Assembly (NCBI RefSeq): GCF_000745005.1
Contig: NZ_JQNB01000001.1
Span: 4,333,501 to 4,397,500, forward strand
Length of the DNA stretch: 64,000 nt
DNA from: Luteibacter sp. 9135
Lineage (GTDB): Bacteria; Pseudomonadota; Gammaproteobacteria; Xanthomonadales; Rhodanobacteraceae
Reading direction: 5' to 3'
A model generated the notes under the pieces. The model did no database searches. It was not told where the DNA came from and worked only from the letters and a program-made list of their open reading frames with translations. The position numbers were made by a program, and so were the translations under genes. Positions 51,119-63,087 of the stretch are shown piece after piece. Positions within the stretch are counted from its first letter, which is position 1, and each line of letters opens with the position of its first letter.

Positions 51119-52335
51119 ATCCCCTGCCCCTGCGCACGTCCCTCATGGCCTTCGGCCTGACCGCGGCGCTCGCCGCCTGCCACAAGCAGGAGGCGCCCCA
51201 GCAGCCGCCTCCGCCCGAGGTGGGCGTCATCACCGCCCAGCCCCAGGATGTTCCGCTGGTCCAGGACCAGGTCGGCCGCGTCTCGGCCTTCCGCACCGCC
51301 GACGTGCGCGCCCGCGTGCCCGGCATCCTGCTGCACCGCCTTTACGACGAAGGCACCGACGTGAAGGCCGGCCAGAAGCTGTTCAAGATCGACCCGCAGC
51401 CGCTGACCGCCGAGCTCGACGCCCAGTTGGCCGCGCTCTCGTCGGCCAAGGCCGCCGCGGCCAACTACAAGGCCACGGCGGATCGCTCGCGCGGGCTGAT
51501 CGGCAAGAACTACATCTCGCGCCAGGACCTGGACACGGCCGAGGCCAACGAGCGCACCGGCAACGCCTCGGTGAAGCAGGCCGAGGCCAACGTCCAGTCC
51601 GCCCGGATCAACCTCGGCTTCACCGACGTGGTCTCGCCCATCGACGGCCGCGCCGGTCGCCAGCAGGTCACCGAGGGTGCCCTGGTGGGCCAGGGCGACA
51701 CCACGCTGCTGACCCAGGTCGACCAGATCGACAAGGTCTACGTCAACTTCAACATGTCCGTGGGCGACCTTGACACCATGCGCGGCGCCGCCGCCAAGGG
51801 CAATGTCACCCTGAGCGACACCGACAAGTCCACGGTCAGCATCCAGCTGCCCGACGGCAGCGACTTCGGCGAGCAGGGCACGATGGATTTCTCCTCCGCC
51901 ACGGTGAACCCGCAGACCGGCACGGTCGACCTCCGCGCCTTGCTCACCAACACGGGCACGCGCCTGCTGCCGGGCCAGTTCGTGACGGTGAAGGCCAACC
52001 TGGGCAGCCTGCACAACGTCTACCTGGTGCCCCAGGCCGCCGTGCTGCGCGACGCCAACTCGGCGTACGTGCTGGTCGTGGACAAGGCCACCAGCAAGGA
52101 CCAGACCGGCAAGGAACAGACCATCGACTCCGCCGCTGTCCGCCGTCCCATCCAGACCGACCGCATCGCGGGCGGCAACTGGGTGGTCACGGGTGGCCTG
52201 AAGCCGGGTGACAAGATCATCGTGCAGGGCGTGCCCAAGGCCAAGGAGAACGCGCCCGTCAAGGCGTCTCCTGCCCAGCCGGCCGCCGATCCGGCGAAGG
52301 CGGGCTCGTCCGCCGCGCCGGCCGGTCAGCAGTAA
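51115..52335 (+). CDS. RND efflux periplasmic adaptor (membrane fusion) lipoprotein
   Basis: 406 residues of the AcrA/MexA type. The lipoprotein signal ends LAAC (Cys22). The biotinyl-lipoyl-like half motifs (VRARVPGILLHRLYDEGTDVKAGQKLFKID) flank a coiled-coil hairpin (about 95-165, SSAKAAAANYKATADRSRGL, DTAEANERTGNASVKQAEANVQ). A beta-barrel domain follows (INLGFTDVVSPIDGRAGRQQVTEGALV, TVNPQTGTVDLRALLTN, LLPGQFVTVK). The tail (about 375-406) is Pro/Ala-rich and disordered. It is translationally coupled to the TetR gene, and the pump gene begins 12 bp downstream. Confidence 0.94.
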   Translation: MNPLPLRTSLMAFGLTAALAACHKQEAPQQPPPPEVGVITAQPQDVPLVQDQVGRVSAFRTADVRARVPGILLHRLYDEGTDVKAGQKLFKIDPQPLTAELDAQLAALSSAKAAAANYKATADRSRGLIGKNYISRQDLDTAEANERTGNASVKQAEANVQSARINLGFTDVVSPIDGRAGRQQVTEGALVGQGDTTLLTQVDQIDKVYVNFNMSVGDLDTMRGAAAKGNVTLSDTDKSTVSIQLPDGSDFGEQGTMDFSSATVNPQTGTVDLRALLTNTGTRLLPGQFVTVKANLGSLHNVYLVPQAAVLRDANSAYVLVVDKATSKDQTGKEQTIDSAAVRRPIQTDRIAGGNWVVTGGLKPGDKIIVQGVPKAKENAPVKASPAQPAADPAKAGSSAAPAGQQ

Positions 52336-52347
52336 GGGAGTTCCGTC

Positions 52348-55300
52348 ATGCCGAGTTTCTTCATCGACCGCCCCATCTTCGCGTGGGTGCTGGCGATCCT
52401 GATCAGCCTTTGTGGCACGATCTCCCTGCTCAACATGGGTATCGAGTCGTATCCCAACATCGCTCCCCCCCAGGTCACCGTCACGGCGACCTACCCGGGT
52501 GCGAGCGCGGATACGACCGAAAAAACCGTGACGCAGGTGATCGAGCAGCAGCTGACGGGTATCGACCACCTGATCTACTTCAGCTCGCAGTCCAGCTCGT
52601 CAGGCCAGGCCACGATCACGCTGACCTTCGACACCGGTACCGACCCCGACATCGCTCAGGTGCAGGTGCAGAACAAGGTGTCGCTGGCCACGCCGCGCCT
52701 GCCTTCGGAGGTGACCCAGCAGGGCGTCGTGGTGGCGAAGGCCAACCCCGACTTCCTGATGTTCATCGCGCTCACCTCGTCCAACAAGGCGATCGACAGC
52801 AACGCGCTCACCGACCTGGTGTCCTCGCGCGTGCTCGACCAGGTGGCGCGTCTGCCCGGCGTGGGTAGCACCCGCCAGCTGGGCGCCGAGTACGGCATGC
52901 GCGTCTGGCTCAATCCGGACAAGCTGCGCGGCTACGGCCTCTCCGCCACCGACCTGCGCACCGCCCTGTCGGCCCAGAACGTGCAGTTCGCCGCGGGCTC
53001 GCTGGGTACCGACCCGGCCACCAACGGCCAGGGCTTCAGTGCCACGGTGTCCGCCGAGGGCCGCTTCACTTCGGCCGAGGAGTTCTCCAACGTCATCCTG
53101 CGCGCCAACAACGACGGCACCGTGGTTCGCCTGAAGGACGTGGCGCGCGTCGAGCTGGGGCCGCAGAATTACGGCTTCGCCACCGAGTACAACGGCATCC
53201 CCACCGGTGCCTTCGGTGTGCAGCTGCTGCCCGGCGCCAACGCGCTGGACGTGGCCAACTCCGTCCGTTCCAAGATGGACGAGCTGGCCAAGAGCTTCCC
53301 GGACGGCGTGACGTGGTTCGCCCCGTACGAGTCCACCAAGTTCGTGGTGATCTCGATCGAGGAAGTGGCGCACACGCTGGTGGAGGCGATCATCCTCGTC
53401 TTCCTGGTGATGCTGATCTTCCTGCAGAACTTCCGCGCGACCATCATCCCCACGCTGGTCATCCCGGTGGCCCTGCTGGGTACGTTCATCGGCCTGGCGC
53501 CGCTGGGCTTCACCATCAACCAGCTCACCCTGTTCGGCATGGTGCTGGCCATCGGTATCGTGGTCGACGACGCCATCGTGGTCATCGAGAACGTCGAGCG
53601 CATCATGTCGGAGGAGCACCTGCCTCCGAAGGAAGCCACGCGCAAGGCGATGGGGCAGATCACCGGCGCCATCGTGGCTATCACCGTGGTGCTGGCGGCG
53701 GTGTTCATCCCGTCCGCGCTGCAGCCGGGCGCCTCGGGCATCATCTACAAGCAGTTCGCGCTGACCATCGCCGTGTCCATGGGCTTCTCGGCATTCCTCG
53801 CCGTGACCTTCACGCCGGCCCTTTGCGCCACGCTGCTCAAGCACGAACCGGAAAAGCGGAAGAACGTCGTCTACCGCAAGTTCAACCAGATGTTCGACTG
53901 GACCACGCACAAGTACGGCGGTCATATCGACTCGGCCGTGCGCCATGGTCCACGCTGGATGATCGTGTTCGTGGCCGTCGCCGTACTCACGGGCTTCCTG
54001 TATACACGGCTGCCGTCCAGCTTCGTGCCGGACGAGGACCAGGGCTATGCGCTGGCCATCGTGCAGCTGCCGCCGGGAGCCAGCCTGGCCCGCACGCAGA
54101 AGGTGCAGGAGCAGATCCGCGGCATCCTGCTGAAGAATCCGGAAGTTGAAGGCGTCTTCCAGATTTCGGGCTTCAGCTTCGTCGGCCAGGGCGAAAACGT
54201 GGGCATGGACTTCATCCGCATGAAGGACTGGTCCGATCGCGATATCACCGTGCCCGAGTTCCTGGGCAAGGCCAACGGCCAGATGCAGGGCGTGCGCGAT
54301 GCCACGGTGTTCGTGGTCAACCTGCCGACCATCCGCGGCCTGTCACAGTTCGGCGGCGTGGACATGTACCTGCAGGCCCGCTCCGGCCAGGAGCGCGACG
54401 AACTGACCCAGGCGCGCAACCAGTTGCTCGGCGCCGCGGCGCAGGACAAGTCACTGGTGGGCGTGCGTCCCAACACGCTCGAGGATGCTCCGCTGCTGCA
54501 GCTGAAGGTCGACCGGACCCAGGCGCAGACCATGGGCCTGTCGGTCAGTGACATCTATACCGCCATCCAGCTCACCCTGGCGCCGGTGTACATCAACGAC
54601 TTCCAGTACGGCGGACGCGTGAAGCGCGTGATGATGCAGGCCGATGCCCCGTACCGCATGGGCACGGATGCGTTCGCGCACATCTTCACGCCGAGCACGC
54701 TCGCCGCCTCCAGCGCCAGCGCCAGCGGTGCCACGAGCACCACGTCCACCGTGGCCAGCGCGTCCACCGCCACGGACAGCAGCATGATCCCGCTGTCCAC
54801 CGTGGTGCATTCGGACTGGACCATGGCGGCCCCGACCCTCACCCGTTACAACGGCTACTCGGCGGTGGAAATCGTGGGCAACAATGCGCCGGGCACGTCC
54901 ACCGGCCAGGCCATGAGCACGATGGAGAGCATCGTCAACGACAAGTTGGGCAAGGGCTTCGGCTTCGACTGGACCGGCACCTCCTACCAGGAAGTGCTGG
55001 CGGGTAACTCGGCCACGGCGCTGATGGTGCTGTCCATCGTCATCGTGTTCCTGTGCCTTGCCGCGCTGTACGAGAGCTGGTCGATCCCGGTGGCGGTGCT
55101 GCTGGTGGTGCCGCTGGGTCTGCTGGGCGTGGTGGTGTTCTCCATGCTGCGCGGCCTGCCGAACGACATCTTCTTCAAGATCGGCATGATCACCGTCATC
55201 GGCCTGGCCGCGAAGAACGCGATCCTGATCGTGGAATTCGCGGTGGAACAGCAGCAGGCAGGCAAGACACTGCGCGACAGCGTGGTCGAAGCCGCCCGCC

Positions 55301-55692
55301 TGCGACTGCGCCCCATCCTGATGACCTCCATGGCCTTCATCCTCGGCGTGCTGCCGCTGGCGATCTCCACGGGTGCGGGCGCGAATTCCCGCCATGCCAT
55401 CGGTACCGGCGTGATCGGCGGCATGCTGTTCGCCACGATCCTCGGCCTGCTGCTCATCCCGGTGTTCTACACCTCGGTGCGCCGCATGCTGGGCGACAAG
55501 CTGGACGAGGTGTCGCACAACATGCCGCACGTCGGCCATGACGGCGACCACGATCCGGACGGTGGCGACCACGGCGGCAACGGTGGTGGCAAAGGCCCGA
55601 ACGGCCCGACCAACCTCCACCCGCATGCCCCCAACGTCGGTGATGTCCGGGCGTTCGATTCGGACCCCCGACGCGGCACCGACCGACCGTAA
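52348..55692 (+). CDS. RND multidrug efflux permease (HAE1/AcrB type) with unusual insertion and tail
   Basis: 1114 residues, longer than AcrB (1049). It has the typical start MPSFFIDRPIFAWVLAIL, two large periplasmic loops, twelve transmembrane helices and the proton-relay Asp pair in GIVVDDAIVVIENVERIM. LRLRPILMTSMAFILGVLPLAIS and NSRHAIGTGVIGGM are also present. Two features are odd. A roughly 28-residue Ser/Ala/Thr-rich insertion (785-812, before MIPLSTVV) lies in the second periplasmic loop. A C-terminal extension of about 60 residues is rich in His, Asp and Gly (VGHDGDHDPDGGDHGGNGGG). No outer-membrane channel gene follows, so TolC must come from elsewhere. A terminator ends the operon. 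Confidence 0.95.
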   Translation: MPSFFIDRPIFAWVLAILISLCGTISLLNMGIESYPNIAPPQVTVTATYPGASADTTEKTVTQVIEQQLTGIDHLIYFSSQSSSSGQATITLTFDTGTDPDIAQVQVQNKVSLATPRLPSEVTQQGVVVAKANPDFLMFIALTSSNKAIDSNALTDLVSSRVLDQVARLPGVGSTRQLGAEYGMRVWLNPDKLRGYGLSATDLRTALSAQNVQFAAGSLGTDPATNGQGFSATVSAEGRFTSAEEFSNVILRANNDGTVVRLKDVARVELGPQNYGFATEYNGIPTGAFGVQLLPGANALDVANSVRSKMDELAKSFPDGVTWFAPYESTKFVVISIEEVAHTLVEAIILVFLVMLIFLQNFRATIIPTLVIPVALLGTFIGLAPLGFTINQLTLFGMVLAIGIVVDDAIVVIENVERIMSEEHLPPKEATRKAMGQITGAIVAITVVLAAVFIPSALQPGASGIIYKQFALTIAVSMGFSAFLAVTFTPALCATLLKHEPEKRKNVVYRKFNQMFDWTTHKYGGHIDSAVRHGPRWMIVFVAVAVLTGFLYTRLPSSFVPDEDQGYALAIVQLPPGASLARTQKVQEQIRGILLKNPEVEGVFQISGFSFVGQGENVGMDFIRMKDWSDRDITVPEFLGKANGQMQGVRDATVFVVNLPTIRGLSQFGGVDMYLQARSGQERDELTQARNQLLGAAAQDKSLVGVRPNTLEDAPLLQLKVDRTQAQTMGLSVSDIYTAIQLTLAPVYINDFQYGGRVKRVMMQADAPYRMGTDAFAHIFTPSTLAASSASASGATSTTSTVASASTATDSSMIPLSTVVHSDWTMAAPTLTRYNGYSAVEIVGNNAPGTSTGQAMSTMESIVNDKLGKGFGFDWTGTSYQEVLAGNSATALMVLSIVIVFLCLAALYESWSIPVAVLLVVPLGLLGVVVFSMLRGLPNDIFFKIGMITVIGLAAKNAILIVEFAVEQQQAGKTLRDSVVEAARLRLRPILMTSMAFILGVLPLAISTGAGANSRHAIGTGVIGGMLFATILGLLLIPVFYTSVRRMLGDKLDEVSHNMPHVGHDGDHDPDGGDHGGNGGGKGPNGPTNLHPHAPNVGDVRAFDSDPRRGTDRP

Positions 55693-55712
55693 CCCCAGGT
55701 CGATTGCAAACG

Positions 55713-55738
55713 AAAAAGCCCGGCATGCCGGGCTTTTT
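55713..55738 (+). terminator. Rho-independent terminator after the efflux operon
   Basis: GCCCGGC-AT-GCCGGGC is a 7-bp stem flanked by AAAAA upstream and TTTTT downstream, so it can work in both directions. It ends the RND operon and probably also the convergent acyl-CoA dehydrogenase transcript. Confidence 0.93.
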
Positions 55739-55808
55739 CTTTATCCGCGGATGATCCCGTCGGCTACCTTTCCGTATCGTCCATGCATTCGTGTCGGCCA
55801 CGCTTCAC

Positions 55809-55840
55809 GTAGGAGCGCACGATGTGCGCAATGTGCGCGA
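55809..55840 (+). repeat. REP-like palindrome
   Basis: GTAGGAGCGCACGATGTGCG followed by CAATGTGCGCGA: the same head as the elements near 37.6 and 44.1 kb, with a duplicated GATGTGCGC-type arm. It lies between the terminator and the stop of the acyl-CoA dehydrogenase. Confidence 0.7.
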
Positions 55841-55858
55841 TCCGGAAAAGCCGAACGC

Positions 55859-57019
55859 TTACCGCAACCCCGTCTCCGCCCGCGCAATCACCAGCCGCTG
55901 GATCTCGCTCGTGCCCTCGTAGATCTCGGTGATCTTCGCATCGCGGAAGTACCGCTCCAGCGGCATCTCCTTCGAGTAACCCATGCCGCCATGGATCTGT
56001 ACGGCCTGGTGGGTGATCCACATCGCCGATTCCGACGCCACCAGCTTGGCCATCGAGGCCTCGGTGCCGAAGCGGCCACCGTTCTTGTCGGCCTGCGCCT
56101 TGGTCCAGGCGGCCCGCAGCGTGAGCAGCAGCGAGGTGTCCAGCTTGCACTTCATGTCGGCGATCTTGGACTGGGTCATCTGGAACGTGCCGATGGGCTG
56201 GCCGAACGCCTTGCGGTCGCGCGACCACTGCAACGTGGCCTCGTAGGCGGCGCGAGAAATACCCACCGCCTGCGACGCGATGCCGATGCGGCCGGCGTCC
56301 AGCACGCCCATGGCGATACCGAAGCCCTTGCCTTCCGCACCCAGCATGTCTTCCTGCGGGCAGATGTAGTCGTGGAACTCGATCTCGCAGGTGGCCGAGG
56401 CGCGGATGCCCAGCTTCGGCTCGGTCTTGCCGGCAAGGAAGCCCGGGCGCTGGGTGTCGATGACGAACGCGGACACGCCGCGGGCGCCCATGCCCGGCGT
56501 GGTGACCGCGAACAGCACGATGTAGCGCGCCACGGGGCCGGAGGTGATCCAGCTCTTCTTGCCGTTGATGATCCAGTCGCCCTCGGCGTTCTTCACGGCG
56601 CGCGTGTGCATGTTGGAGGCGTCGGAGCCCGACTGCGGCTCCGTCAGCGCATAGGCGCCGATGGCCTCGCCCGAGGCGATGGCGCGCACGTACTTCTGCT
56701 TCTGTTCTTCCGTACCGTTCTTCAGGATGCCGTTGCAGAACAGCGAATTGTTCACCGACATGATCGTGGAGGTGGCGGCGTCGGCCGCGGCAATCTCCAC
56801 CATGGCGAGCACGTAGGACACCGGGTCCATGCCCGCGCCGCCGTATTCCTCCGGCACCTCGATACCCATCAGGCCCAGCTGGCCCATCTCCCGGATGTTC
56901 TCCAGCGGGAACTCACCCTTGGCGTCCAGTTCGGCCGCAACGGGAACGATGCGCTTCTGGGCGAAGTCGCGGGCAATGGCCTGGATCGACAGCTGGTCGT
57001 CGGTAAAGCGAAAATCCAT
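55859..57019 (-). CDS. Acyl-CoA dehydrogenase (short-chain/butyryl-CoA type)
   Basis: 386 residues. It oxidises an acyl-CoA at the alpha-beta bond with FAD and passes electrons to ETF. Motifs: MGIEVPEEYGGAGMDPVSYVLAM, GAYALTEPQSGSDASNM, GKKSWITSGPVARYIVLFA, GIRASATCEIEFHD and HGGMGYSKEMPLERYFRDAKITEIYEGTSEIQRLVIAR. The catalytic base is Glu368 of YEGT, the position used by short- and medium-chain enzymes. It is not the isovaleryl pattern of the paralogue at 878. The exact chain length or branched substrate is undetermined. It is divergent from the ArsR-methyltransferase gene, with 176 bp between starts. Confidence 0.88.
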   Translation of the reverse strand: MDFRFTDDQLSIQAIARDFAQKRIVPVAAELDAKGEFPLENIREMGQLGLMGIEVPEEYGGAGMDPVSYVLAMVEIAAADAATSTIMSVNNSLFCNGILKNGTEEQKQKYVRAIASGEAIGAYALTEPQSGSDASNMHTRAVKNAEGDWIINGKKSWITSGPVARYIVLFAVTTPGMGARGVSAFVIDTQRPGFLAGKTEPKLGIRASATCEIEFHDYICPQEDMLGAEGKGFGIAMGVLDAGRIGIASQAVGISRAAYEATLQWSRDRKAFGQPIGTFQMTQSKIADMKCKLDTSLLLTLRAAWTKAQADKNGGRFGTEASMAKLVASESAMWITHQAVQIHGGMGYSKEMPLERYFRDAKITEIYEGTSEIQRLVIARAETGLR

Positions 57020-57132
57020 GGGGGTTCCTCGCGCCGGCCTTCACGGGCGGCAGATCGTGGGGGTGGAGGTGGTAATCCGGTCATTCTAACGGTCGTTCGA
57101 GCACATGCCGCCCTGCACTGCAGCATGTGGTC

Positions 57133-57183
57133 TTGACGCTGGCCGGGTCGGGCCCCATTCTTAGGCATCTTTCTATCGCGATA
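57133..57183 (+). promoter_or_regulatory. Candidate promoter and palindromic operator of the metH operon
   Basis: TTGACG (57133-57138) and CATTCT (57156-57161), 17 bp apart, form a plausible promoter. TATCGCGATA (57174-57183), a perfect 10-bp palindrome, follows just downstream of the expected transcription start. It lies 12 bp before the ATG of the ArsR-type regulator, a natural site for autoregulation. Confidence 0.5.
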
Positions 57184-57195
57184 TAAGGATGCAGG

Positions 57196-58140
57196 ATGGA
57201 CCTGTCGACGGCCTCCACGGTGCTGCGACTGCTGGCCGACCCGACGCGCGTCCGCCTGCTCGCCCTGCTGGACCGCGAGGAACTGACGGTGGCCGAACTG
57301 GCCGCGGTGCTGCACCTGGCCCAGCCACGCGTGTCCACGCACCTGGCCAAGCTGAAAGAAGCCGAGCTGGTGCGCGATCGCCGTGCCGGCGTCTCGGCCT
57401 ACTACCGCGCCAACGCCGAAGCCGACCCCACCCTGGCGGCGCTCGTTGCCTCGTTGCGCGACACCCTGAGCGACGCCCTGCTGCGCGAAGACGCGGAACG
57501 ACTGCCCGCCGTGCTGGCGCAGCGCGCGCGTGCCGAAGGCTGGGCCGATACCGTGGCCGGCGACATGGAGCGCCATTACTCGCCCGGGCGCACCTGGGAA
57601 ACCCTGGCCCGCTCGCTGCTGCAGCTGCTGGCCACCGGCGACGTGCTGGACATCGCCTCCGGTGACGGCGTCACGGCGGAGTTGCTGGCCCCTCACGCCC
57701 ATTCCATCGTGTGCGTCGACAGCTCCGACCGCGTGGTGGAGGCGGCGCGCCAGCGCCTGAGCACGTTCGGCAACGTGGACGTACGCACCGGCGACATGCA
57801 CGCGCTGGACCTGACCGACGAGCATTTCGACCTGGCCCTGCTGCTGCACGCCCTCACCTATTCCGAACGCCCCGACGCGGTATTCGCGGAAGTGACCCGT
57901 GTGCTCAAGCCCGGCGGGCGCGTGCTGGCCTCCACGCTGGGCGAGCACGATCACCGCGCCGTGGTGGAGCCGTTCGACCACCGCAACCTGGGCTTCACCT
58001 GCGAATCGCTCACCGCGCTGGCCCTCGGTGCCGGCCTGGAAGTGGTCAGCTGCGAGCGCCTGAGCCGCGAGCGCCGCGCGCCGCATTTCGAAGTCATCAG
58101 CCTGCTCGCCCGCAAGCCCGATACCCGGAGAACCGCATGA
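57196..58140 (+). CDS. ArsR-type regulator fused to a SAM-dependent methyltransferase (SahR-like)
   Basis: 314 residues. The N-terminal winged helix ([52 protein letters not shown], about 7-59) is a classic ArsR domain, without an obvious metal-binding Cys pair. The C-terminal part (about 130-314) is a class I methyltransferase: [17 protein letters not shown] (motif I), VCVDSSD, and [36 protein letters not shown]. It overlaps the methionine-synthase gene (ATGA) and so heads the operon. ArsR-type SahR regulators of the SAM cycle, which sense S-adenosylhomocysteine, are known in Proteobacteria. That this fusion senses SAH/SAM through its methyltransferase fold is inference. AAGGA precedes the ATG by 6 nt. 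Confidence 0.87.
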   Translation: MDLSTASTVLRLLADPTRVRLLALLDREELTVAELAAVLHLAQPRVSTHLAKLKEAELVRDRRAGVSAYYRANAEADPTLAALVASLRDTLSDALLREDAERLPAVLAQRARAEGWADTVAGDMERHYSPGRTWETLARSLLQLLATGDVLDIASGDGVTAELLAPHAHSIVCVDSSDRVVEAARQRLSTFGNVDVRTGDMHALDLTDEHFDLALLLHALTYSERPDAVFAEVTRVLKPGGRVLASTLGEHDHRAVVEPFDHRNLGFTCESLTALALGAGLEVVSCERLSRERRAPHFEVISLLARKPDTRRTA

Positions 58141-59215
58141 GCGCCCTACCCTGGCTGCACCCCGACCGCGTCGCCCTGATCCACAAGGGGCTGGCCGAAC
58201 GCATCATGATCCTCGACGGTGGCATGGGCACCATGCTGCAGGGCCATCGGCTGGACGAAGCGGGCTATCGCGGCGACCGCTTCGCCGGCGGCCTGGACAG
58301 CGCACATACGCACCACCATGACCACCCCGGCGAGTGCGACCTGAAGGGCAACAACGACCTGCTGTTGCTGACCCAGCCGGAAATCATCCGCGGCGTGCAC
58401 ATGGCTTACCTGGAGGCCGGTGCGGACTTCGTCGAGACCAACACGTTCAACGCCACGCGGGTCAGCCAGGCCGATTACCACCTCGAGCACCTCGTGCCGG
58501 AACTGAACCGCGAGGGCGCCCGCATCGCCCGCGAAGCCTGCGAAGCCATGACCGCGCGCACCCCGGACCGGCCGCGCTTCGTCATCGGCGTGCTCGGCCC
58601 CACCAGCCGCACGGCGTCCATCTCGCCGGACGTGAACGACCCGGGCTTCCGTAACATCGACTTCGATTCGCTCAAGGCGAATTACGTCGAGGCCGCGCGC
58701 GCACTGATCGAAGGCGGCGCCGACACCATCATGGTCGAGACCATCTTCGATACGCTGAATGCGAAAGCCGCGCTGTTCGCCCTGAGCGAACTGTTCGACG
58801 AGCTGGGCGCCCGCCTGCCCGTGATGATCTCCGGCACCATCACCGACCGCTCCGGCCGCACGCTGTCGGGGCAGACCGCGGAGGCGTTCTTCTATTCGGT
58901 GGAACACATCCAGCCGCTGTCGGTGGGCCTCAATTGCGCGCTGGGCGCGGAAGACCTGCGCCCGCACGTGCAGATGCTGTCGCGCATCGCCGGCAGCGCC
59001 ATCAGCACGCATCCCAACGCAGGACTTCCCAATGCCTTCGGTGAGTACGACGAAAGTCCCGAAGCCATGGCCGAGACCATCCGCGGCTTTGCCGAGGAAG
59101 GCCTGATCAACATCGTGGGCGGCTGTTGCGGCACCACGCCGGCGCATATCGCCGCCATCGCCGCCGCGGTCGCGCCTTACCCGCCGCGCCAGACCAGGGA
59201 CATCGCGCAAGCCGC

Positions 59216-59219
<4 letters not shown>
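58137..59219 (+). CDS. metH: Homocysteine S-methyltransferase module of split cobalamin-dependent methionine synthase
   Basis: 360 residues equal to the N-terminal homocysteine-binding (TIM barrel) module of Met[18 protein letters not shown] at the start, [32 protein letters not shown], and [16 protein letters not shown] are typical. The zinc ligands are Cys in GLNCALG and the pair in [12 protein letters not shown] near the C-terminus. The remaining MetH modules are in the next gene, which overlaps by ATGA, so the two polypeptides are made coupled and should work as one enzyme. The product regenerates methionine, feeding the SAM cycle sensed by the upstream regulator. Confidence 0.93.
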
Positions 59220-61915
<2,696 letters not shown>

Positions 61916-61922
61916 GCCGGGA

Positions 61923-62255
61923 TCAGGTTTCTTCCGGACCGCCCGGCTTGACCTCTTCCTTCGCGTTGCGATGCTTCAGGTGCGCGAACACGTTGTAGAA
62001 CGACACCAGCATCGGGAAGGCGGTCTGGATGATGCCCACCGAATCGTTCTTGCCCCAGATGAAATACGCCAGGGTAAGGACGCTGCCGCAGACCGAGAGG
62101 TACCAGAACGACATCGGTACGGTCACCTGCTTGTTCTTCTTCGTGGCATAGAACTGCACGAACCAACGCGCGGTGAACAGGATGGTGCCAAGGAGGCCGA
62201 TCAGCTTCCAGGGCGTCAGGGTCAGCATGTAAAGGTCGGCGAGCGCTTGGTGCAT
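61923..62255 (-). CDS. Small membrane protein of the lipid-A-disaccharide synthase N-terminal-domain (LAB_N) family
   Basis: 110 residues with three hydrophobic helices (LIGLLGTILFTARWFVQFYA, VPMSFWYLSVCGSVLTLAYFIW, GIIQTAFPMLVSFYNVF). The RWFVQ and P-x-SFWxLS motifs are those of the small LAB_N domain found fused to some LpxB proteins or alone; the fold is related to half-SWEET/PQ-loop transporters. The C-terminus is charged and cytoplasmic. I chose the ATG at 62255 (MHQALADLY). It is convergent with metH (7 bp between stops). Function unknown; a role in lipid A or a small-solute carrier are the options. Confidence 0.8.
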   Translation of the reverse strand: MHQALADLYMLTLTPWKLIGLLGTILFTARWFVQFYATKKNKQVTVPMSFWYLSVCGSVLTLAYFIWGKNDSVGIIQTAFPMLVSFYNVFAHLKHRNAKEEVKPGGPEET

Positions 62256-62317
62256 GGCGGTATCCAGGGGCGGCGACCGGCGCATTGTACCGGCGGGGAG
62301 CGGAGGGGTGACCAAAA

Positions 62318-62343
62318 GAAAACCCGGCGCTAGGCCGGGTTTT
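62318..62343 (-). terminator. Terminator downstream of tRNA-Val
   Basis: On the minus strand CCCGGC and GCCGGG form a stem followed by TTTTCTTTTGG. It lies 12 bp after the CCA end of tRNA-Val. A-rich and T-rich flanks on both sides make it potentially bidirectional. Confidence 0.82.
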
Positions 62344-62355
62344 CAGGGTATCGAG

Positions 62356-62430
62356 TGGTGGGCGGTACAAGGATCGAACTTGTGACACCTGCCGTGTGAA
62401 GGCAGTGCTCTACCGCTGAGCTAACCGCCC
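62356..62430 (-). tRNA. tRNA-Val (anticodon CAC)
   Basis: On the minus strand the acceptor GGGCGGT pairs with ACCGCCC. D-arm AGCTCAGCGGTAGAG, anticodon stem CTGCC/GGCAG around TTCACAC (anticodon CAC, reading GTG), T-arm with AGTTCGATCCTT, discriminator A and an encoded CCA. Confidence 0.96.
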
Positions 62431-62478
62431 ATCGAGCGCGAAAGTATAGGTGGAGCGCCAGCCGCCGTCAACGAGTAC

Positions 62479-63087
62479 TCAGCTGGTCGTGCACAGGGCC
62501 TGCGCAGCCGTCGCGCTGGTCGCCGTACCCAGCGGCGCGGCGCCGCTCCGGCCGCCGGTCTGCAGGCTGAGCACACGACCGGGGGCCCTGGGCGTACTGG
62601 CCCCCACCGCGGCGCTGCCCGTCTTGGCGCAGATCAGGAACGCCACCGCATTCGTGATCGCCGTGCCGCGCGCATCGAACGTCACGATCGCTGCCGACCC
62701 AGTGGACTGGGTACGTATCGACACGTTCGAGGCACCCTGGGACACGCGCAAAAGCTCATCCGTCGATTTGTAGGCGGTAGCGGCGGCGGCCGTCGTATAG
62801 ATCAACCAGCCGTTGTCGAACGACGCGCTGGTCAGGCAGGTGGGGGTGGCGCTGGACGCATTGGCGCTGGGACACACCGACACCATGACATTGCGGCTGA
62901 TCGCCGTGGACCGGGCAAGGCGCAGGGCACCGATCATTTCGTTGGTCTGCGAAGCGATCGCATTGCGTTTGATGAAGTCCGAGAACGCAGGCACGGCCAG
63001 GGAAGCGAGGATGGCGAGGATGGCCACGGTCACCATCAGCTCCAGCAGGGAGAAACCACGCTGCGCCTGACCCGGTGAGGTATTCAT
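62479..63087 (-). CDS. fimT: Type IV minor pilin, FimT/GspH family
   Basis: 202 residues. The prepilin signal QAQRG/FSLLELMVTVAILAILASLAVPAF (cleavage after Gly11, Glu5 of the mature chain) is followed by the GspH-like pattern NEMIGALRLARSTAISRNVMVSVCPS and, later, FDNGWLIYT. In known systems FimT sits at the pilus tip, and in Legionella and Xanthomonas-type bacteria it binds DNA during uptake. The ATG at 63087 overlaps the stop of the DUF4124 gene (ATGA). It is the last gene of the pilin operon before tRNA-Val. Confidence 0.9.
   Translation of the reverse strand: MNTSPGQAQRGFSLLELMVTVAILAILASLAVPAFSDFIKRNAIASQTNEMIGALRLARSTAISRNVMVSVCPSANASSATPTCLTSASFDNGWLIYTTAAAATAYKSTDELLRVSQGASNVSIRTQSTGSAAIVTFDARGTAITNAVAFLICAKTGSAAVGASTPRAPGRVLSLQTGGRSGAAPLGTATSATAAQALCTTS

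Noticed and set aside
57020..57195. A SAM or SAH riboswitch upstream of the metH operon
   Set aside because: The leader between the candidate start of transcription and the ATG is too short, and no conserved riboswitch elements are visible.
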